From assembly GCA_964471825.1 (NCBI GenBank), contig CAYYKD010000024.1, positions 1-57,042 of the forward strand: DNA of 57,042 nt. The letters run 5' to 3'. Under the pieces are notes generated by a model that had not been told where the DNA came from, ran no database searches, and saw only the letters and a program-made list of their open reading frames with translations. The DNA is from CAYYKD01 sp964471825 (GTDB lineage: Bacteria; Spirochaetota; GWE2-31-10; CAYYKD01). The number at the start of each line of letters is the position of its first letter. Position 1 is the first letter of the stretch. Shown here piece after piece: positions 53,425 to 57,042 of this stretch. Made by a program: the position numbers and the translations under genes.

Positions 53425-54078
53425 ATGAAAAAATTTTTTATTAGTTTAGTTTTTACGGTTTTTTGTTTGTCACAGATATTATCATCAGAGGTGATAAAGG
53501 ATCTGAGATATGAAGATGATTTTTGGTCGGGTGAAAAGAAAGTTTGGCTTATTGACGAAAATGGTGAAAAAAACTTCGGTTATTATGATTACTCGGTGAG
53601 TTATGGCGGAGGCGGATATAACTATACAGTTTGGAATCATCAGGTTAAAGATTATACTTTGTCTCCGTTTAAGGGGCTTGTAAATATGAATGTGGTTCTC
53701 AGATATGCAATTAATGCACGAAGTCTTACGCAGAATGCCGGTTGGGCTATAGCCAGTGCTGTAAATGCATTGTTTATGATACCCGGTTTCCCAATGTTGG
53801 ATTATGGTGATACTGAGTATAAGAAAGATAGGAGTAACGATACTGCATTTGGTATCTACATTGCCGGTTTGATGTTTGCTGTGTGGGGGGCTACCTATGC
53901 TCTATTTTTTGTAATATTTGGTGTTGCTGCTCTAATAAATCTGATAGTGTCATCCAGTCAAAAAGCAAGAATTTTGAAAACGCTTAATGGGGAGTTGACA
54001 GGTAAATCTTTTGAATTGAAACCATTTAATGAAGCAAAAGATGATTATACAAGTTTTGGTTTAGCGATAACTCTCTAA
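53425..54078 (+). CDS. Exported or membrane protein of unknown function
   Basis: A 217-residue protein with a clear signal peptide (about 1-20, ending LSS), a Gly/Tyr-rich central stretch (YGGGGYNYTVWNH), and two hydrophobic spans at about 108-125 and 145-175. The Gly/aromatic part may be periplasmic or surface-exposed. I do not recognise a family and there are no catalytic motifs. The start has a usable GGGGTGG upstream. It is flanked by a terminator upstream and an inverted repeat downstream, so it is probably monocistronic. Confidence 0.65.
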   Translation: MKKFFISLVFTVFCLSQILSSEVIKDLRYEDDFWSGEKKVWLIDENGEKNFGYYDYSVSYGGGGYNYTVWNHQVKDYTLSPFKGLVNMNVVLRYAINARSLTQNAGWAIASAVNALFMIPGFPMLDYGDTEYKKDRSNDTAFGIYIAGLMFAVWGATYALFFVIFGVAALINLIVSSSQKARILKTLNGELTGKSFELKPFNEAKDDYTSFGLAITL

Positions 54079-54098
54079 TTTTAAAATTTATCAAAGTT

Positions 54099-54136
54099 AC
54101 GGTTCCTGCAAAAACGAATTTTTTTGTGGGAACCGC
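54099..54136. terminator. Long inverted repeat after the exported protein gene
   Basis: ACGGTTCC (54099-54106) pairs with GGAACCGC-type sequence (54129-54136), and the inner GCAAAAA/TTTTTTG continues the stem. There is no T run after it, so it may be a Rho-independent terminator of weak type, an mRNA end stabiliser, or both. Confidence 0.45.
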
Positions 54137-54146
54137 AATTATACTC

Positions 54147-54176
54147 AAAGTATTTTGTTTTAAAGTATTTTGTTTT
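54147..54176. repeat. 15-bp perfect tandem repeat
   Basis: AAAGTATTTTGTTTT occurs at 54147-54161 and 54162-54176. Confidence 0.9.
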
Positions 54177-54230
54177 ATTGTAATTTGATTTGTAAACTTA
54201 TCGATTTTGAGTAAAATCCAATTAAGAAAA

Positions 54231-54259
54231 TTGACAAATCTATTTTTTGTATGTATATA
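54231..54259 (+). promoter_or_regulatory. Candidate promoter for the DUF169/desulfurase operon
   Basis: TTGACA (54231-54236), 17-base spacer, TATATA (54254-54259). The expected start near 54266 gives a leader of about 65 bases before the DUF169 gene. Confidence 0.6.
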
Positions 54260-54331
54260 TGAATAGATTATTTCAATAATCATTTAGTGATAGAGCCTCG
54301 ATAGACTAAAATATGTTTTTAAGGAGACCTG

Positions 54332-55204
54332 ATGACAACTGTTAATTCATTATATAGTAGAATGATTAAGGCTATGGGGATTGATAATTTAGAGATCCCA
54401 TTTACGGCAGTGAAGATCTATCGTGGAAATGATGTTATATCTGATCTTGTTAGGCAGTATGAACCGGATGACATATCGGTTACAAGTTGTCAGGCAAATA
54501 AACAGGCCTCAATCGGAGATGTACTATTGTTGACACGGGATAATATCGGTTGTATAGCTGCCGCAATAACCTTTGGTCTTGTTGATGATAAGCAGGATTA
54601 TGCATTGAAGGGTTCTAGAGTATACACTGATATTATGAAAGAGCAGTCAGAGCTTGATGAGAGGTTTGCACCTCCGACCCCGAAAGATTTTACAGACGGT
54701 TTAGTATATGCCTGCAGGGATGCGGATAAACCGGAATATTGTCTCTTTGGGGATAAGGATTCCGGGCGTTTTAAAAGTGTTGAGATAGCAGCAAAGGCTG
54801 TTTCAGAGATGATCGCGATAAAACCGGCTGATACTAAGGGAGTCTTTTTTTATTCTAAGGATTTTGATGATGATGATGTTATCCCCGATGTTGTAACAAT
54901 GGATGTGAGGCCGGTAGAATTGACGCGGATAGTTCAGGCCTATCAGTTTATGACAGGTGAACGGGTTATTGGTAATATGGGACCGGTTAGAGTTGTTAAT
55001 TCAGATTTAATCGTAAGGCCTTACCTTACAGGCGAGATAAATTTTTCGTCATACTGTGTCGGTGCCAGGCTAATAGCTAAATATGATCCAAACAGGCTTG
55101 GTATAGGAATCCCATTTAAGAAGTTCAAACTTCTAGTACAGGGGATGGAAGAGTCAATGCATGGTTATCCATTCTATAATTATCCCGGAGCTAAGTCTAA
55201 TTGA
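54332..55204 (+). CDS. DUF169-family protein
   Basis: A 290-residue soluble protein of the DUF169 family as I recall it, recognised by the C-terminal pattern GARLIAKYDPNRLGIGIPFKKFKLLVQGMEE split over its last third, and by the CQANKQASIGDVLLLTRDNIGC stretch near residue 52. DUF169 proteins occur mainly in anaerobes and archaea and their function is not settled. Cysteines at about 52 and 73 could be functional. AAGGAG lies before ATG 54332. It is 16 bases upstream of the TusE/DsrC-NifS fusion and must be co-transcribed with it, which suggests a sulfur-related role. Confidence 0.78.
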   Translation: MTTVNSLYSRMIKAMGIDNLEIPFTAVKIYRGNDVISDLVRQYEPDDISVTSCQANKQASIGDVLLLTRDNIGCIAAAITFGLVDDKQDYALKGSRVYTDIMKEQSELDERFAPPTPKDFTDGLVYACRDADKPEYCLFGDKDSGRFKSVEIAAKAVSEMIAIKPADTKGVFFYSKDFDDDDVIPDVVTMDVRPVELTRIVQAYQFMTGERVIGNMGPVRVVNSDLIVRPYLTGEINFSSYCVGARLIAKYDPNRLGIGIPFKKFKLLVQGMEESMHGYPFYNYPGAKSN

Positions 55205-55220
55205 GAATGGTAAATAAAAA

Positions 55221-56696
55221 ATGAGTATTCTTAATAACTACACAAGAACAATGATCAATAGCATGTCCAGAGCAACAGCTACACCACTAACAGATCGCCA
55301 CATGGAGATATTGGAGTGGTGCTATGGCTATTATGTTAAAAACGGGGTTGGACCGTTATATTTTAGTATCAAAAAAGCACTCTCTGCATCGAAAGAAGAG
55401 ATAAACTCATTATTTCCATTTGGACTTAATTCAATCTACACATGGGTTGGTATCCCCATTCAATCTGCTGATAACACCTGCAAACCGCCGGCTGTTATTC
55501 ATGTTCACGACTATAGAGAGGTCTATTTTGATCATAATGCCACGACCTACACAAGGCCTGAGGTCTCATTGTTACTTATAGAATATTTTGACGGGCAATA
55601 TGGTTTTGCCAATCCCTCAAGTGGTACGGCTGGTGGCAAGGCTGCATTTGATAGAGTATATGAGTCTAGAATGCAGATCGCACATTGTCTGAATGTCAGC
55701 CCTGAAACAATCTATTTTACCGGATGCGGGTCAGAGTCAAATAATATGGCTTTAAAAGGGATTGCATACAATCACATCGAAAAAAGTGGGATTGCGTACA
55801 ATCACACCGATAAAAAGGGGCACATAGTTACCTCTATTGTAGAACATCCATCTGTGTTAAATACAGTTGCCTATCTACAGACACTTGGATTTGATGTTAC
55901 CTTTGTTGGTGTCGATAAGAGCGGCAGGGTAAATCCGGATGATATACGAGATGCAATTCGTAGTGATACGATGCTTGTCTCAATTATGGCAGTAAACAAT
56001 GAGATCGGCGTTATCAATCCAATTGAGGAGATTGGAAAGATCTGTAGAGATCGAGGAGTTCCATTTGTAGTTGATGCTATGCAGGGGTTTGGTAAGATTG
56101 AGATTGATCCTGAAAAAATGGGGATTGATATTCTTACATTCTCAGGGCATAAGATCTACGCACCAAAGGGGATTGCCGGACTATATATAAATCCGAGACT
56201 AAAAATAACGCCTCTAATTCATGGCGGCGGGCAGGAAAGCGGTCTACGAAGCGGTACCGAAAATGTTGCCTACATTATGGCACTTGGCAAAGCAACAAAG
56301 TTGATATTTGATGAGATGGATAATGAGAATCTCAGGCTGTCAAAATTAAGAGCCTACATGCTTGACAGGCTTCAGAAAATAGAACCGGATTTGATAATCA
56401 ACGGCTCAATGGAGCATAGGATTTCTAATAATATAAATATTGGGTTTCCCTTTGTAGACTCAGGTTCATTGTTGTTAAGTTTAAATGCAATAGGTATATC
56501 TGTCTCTGTTGGTTCGGCATGCAGTGCCGGAAAATTTGAAACATCAACGGTTATAAAGGCCCTTGGCGTTAACCCTGAAAAATATGGTGTAATCAGAATC
56601 AGTTTTGGTGTCTATACGACTAAGGATGAGGTGGATTATTTCCTGAAATATATACCTGAGATTCTTCGTCAGATCAAAACTGAACCTTCAGTATAG
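55221..56696 (+). CDS. Cysteine desulfurase with an N-terminal TusE/DsrC-like domain
   Basis: A 491-residue fusion. Residues about 20-90 resemble DsrC/TusE: LTDRHMEILEWCYGYYVKNGVGPL, SLFPFGLNSIYTWVGIPI and a late Cys87 (ADNTCKPP). DsrC/TusE proteins carry sulfur on a C-terminal Cys. Residues 100-491 are a NifS/IscS-type PLP enzyme releasing sulfur from cysteine: VYFDHNATTY, GCGSESNNMALKG, PLP-binding Lys311 (SGHKIYAP), GGGQESGLRSGTEN and catalytic Cys434 (GSACSAG). The desulfurase therefore seems to carry its own acceptor. An in-frame 30-bp tandem duplication adds GIAYNHTDKK after GIAYNHIEKS (180-199). It is encoded 16 bases after the DUF169 gene. Confidence 0.85.
   Translation: MSILNNYTRTMINSMSRATATPLTDRHMEILEWCYGYYVKNGVGPLYFSIKKALSASKEEINSLFPFGLNSIYTWVGIPIQSADNTCKPPAVIHVHDYREVYFDHNATTYTRPEVSLLLIEYFDGQYGFANPSSGTAGGKAAFDRVYESRMQIAHCLNVSPETIYFTGCGSESNNMALKGIAYNHIEKSGIAYNHTDKKGHIVTSIVEHPSVLNTVAYLQTLGFDVTFVGVDKSGRVNPDDIRDAIRSDTMLVSIMAVNNEIGVINPIEEIGKICRDRGVPFVVDAMQGFGKIEIDPEKMGIDILTFSGHKIYAPKGIAGLYINPRLKITPLIHGGGQESGLRSGTENVAYIMALGKATKLIFDEMDNENLRLSKLRAYMLDRLQKIEPDLIINGSMEHRISNNINIGFPFVDSGSLLLSLNAIGISVSVGSACSAGKFETSTVIKALGVNPEKYGVIRISFGVYTTKDEVDYFLKYIPEILRQIKTEPSV
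55758..55817 (+). repeat. 30-bp in-frame tandem duplication within the desulfurase
   Basis: Two 30-base units (55758-55787 and 55788-55817) differ at a few positions and encode GIAYNHIEKS and GIAYNHTDKK. Unlike most repeats here, it lies in coding sequence and keeps the frame. Confidence 0.85.
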
Positions 56697-56730
56697 TTTA
56701 AAGTCTTTTCAGTTTAGGTCGTACTTAACA

Positions 56731-56810
56731 GAGTGTTTCCACTATAGAGTGTTTCCACTATAGAATATTTCCACTATAGAATATTTCCACTATAAAATAT
56801 TTCCACTCAT
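56731..56810. repeat. Five 16-bp tandem repeats
   Basis: GAGTGTTTCCACTATA twice (56731, 56747), GAATATTTCCACTATA twice (56763, 56779), and AAATATTTCCACTCAT (56795). There are no spacers, so this is not CRISPR. It lies between the desulfurase stop and the last gene. Confidence 0.92.
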
Positions 56811-56918
56811 AACAATTTTTTAACCACTCATATATAACACTATGTACAAAATACAAAATTAAAATTAAGTTCAAAACATTAATAATGTAAATAAATTTAA
56901 ATGCTATAGGAGGATTTT

Positions 56919-57042
56919 ATGAGAAAGTTAGGTTTGTTATTCTTTGTATTAGTTATGTCGGTGAGTCTAAACAGTCTAGAGGTTGTACATGGAGAACGGG
57001 ATATAGTTGAAAGTAGAATTATCGAAGATGACTATATCTTTT
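56919..57042 (+). CDS. Exported protein, 5' end only
   Basis: The first 41 codons of a gene cut off by the window edge. AGGAGG (56908-56913) lies five bases before ATG 56919. The product starts MRKLGLLFFVLVMSVSLNSLE, a standard signal peptide, then an acidic segment GERDIVESRIIEDDY. Not enough is present to name it. Confidence 0.75.
   Translation, partial: MRKLGLLFFVLVMSVSLNSLEVVHGERDIVESRIIEDDYIF

Noticed and set aside
56731..56810. Possible CRISPR array
   Set aside because: The units are directly adjacent with no spacers, and there are no cas genes.

Overview
The window is low-GC, densely coded bacterial DNA, most likely from a spirochaete and assembled as a draft scaffold. The strongest taxonomic evidence is a 642-residue protein with the character of cytoplasmic filament protein CfpA, which is known from spirochaetes. 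It sits beside a pyruvate-phosphate-dikinase-like gene, as I recall for treponemes. CsgG-type lipoproteins, a PEGA-like protein kinase, bactofilin and a rich two-component, chemotaxis and c-di-GMP repertoire fit this. Six runs of exactly 10 N mark scaffold joins, and four of them fall inside genes. I saw no rRNA, tRNA, CRISPR array, transposase or prophage.

Layout. 1-1000: a HExxH protein and a 47-residue Gly/Lys-rich protein. 997-4446 (minus): a coupled set of four membrane-protein genes (small membrane protein, membrane zinc-ribbon protein, membrane-anchored P-loop ATPase, MscS channel), the first two disrupted. 4610-8936: ZIP metal transporter, then the NAD de novo operon nadC-nadA-nadB. 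9204-13720: rpsT, a response regulator/TPR/bactofilin operon, rho with a duplicated core around a gap, and rpmE. 13778-19722 (minus): cfpA, a conserved hypothetical and the dikinase-like gene. 19954-28857: nrnA, a haem-binding-motif chemoreceptor, a TPR/zinc-ribbon protein, PHP, YggT, HD-GYP, thioesterase and TatD genes. 29122-35598: cyanophycinase-like peptidase, FolD, a hypothetical, a Ser/Thr kinase and pyruvate kinase. 35606-43617: histidine kinase plus receiver, pgsA, CsgG-like lipoprotein, RluA-type synthase, adk and metY. 43731-57042: lytic transglycosylase, frameshifted FecR lipoprotein, barrel-like and exported proteins, a GGDEF-EAL protein, FlgH-like protein, FAD oxidoreductase, DUF169 protein, a TusE/DsrC-NifS fusion, and the start of an exported protein.

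Themes. Core metabolism (NAD synthesis, pyruvate kinase, adenylate kinase, folate C1, sulfhydrylation) is interleaved with cell-envelope and signalling genes. The most unusual items are the TusE/DsrC-like domain fused to a cysteine desulfurase beside DUF169; a dikinase-like protein that keeps its phosphohistidine and PEP/pyruvate residues but appears to have lost its ATP-site residues; the membrane ATPase-MscS operon; the rho join; and many short tandem duplications (10-30 bp), mostly intergenic, including one that multiplies the Shine-Dalgarno region ahead of nadC. Three genes carry a frameshift or in-frame stop, which may be biology or draft error. All functional calls are from sequence reading and memory of families; no search was run.
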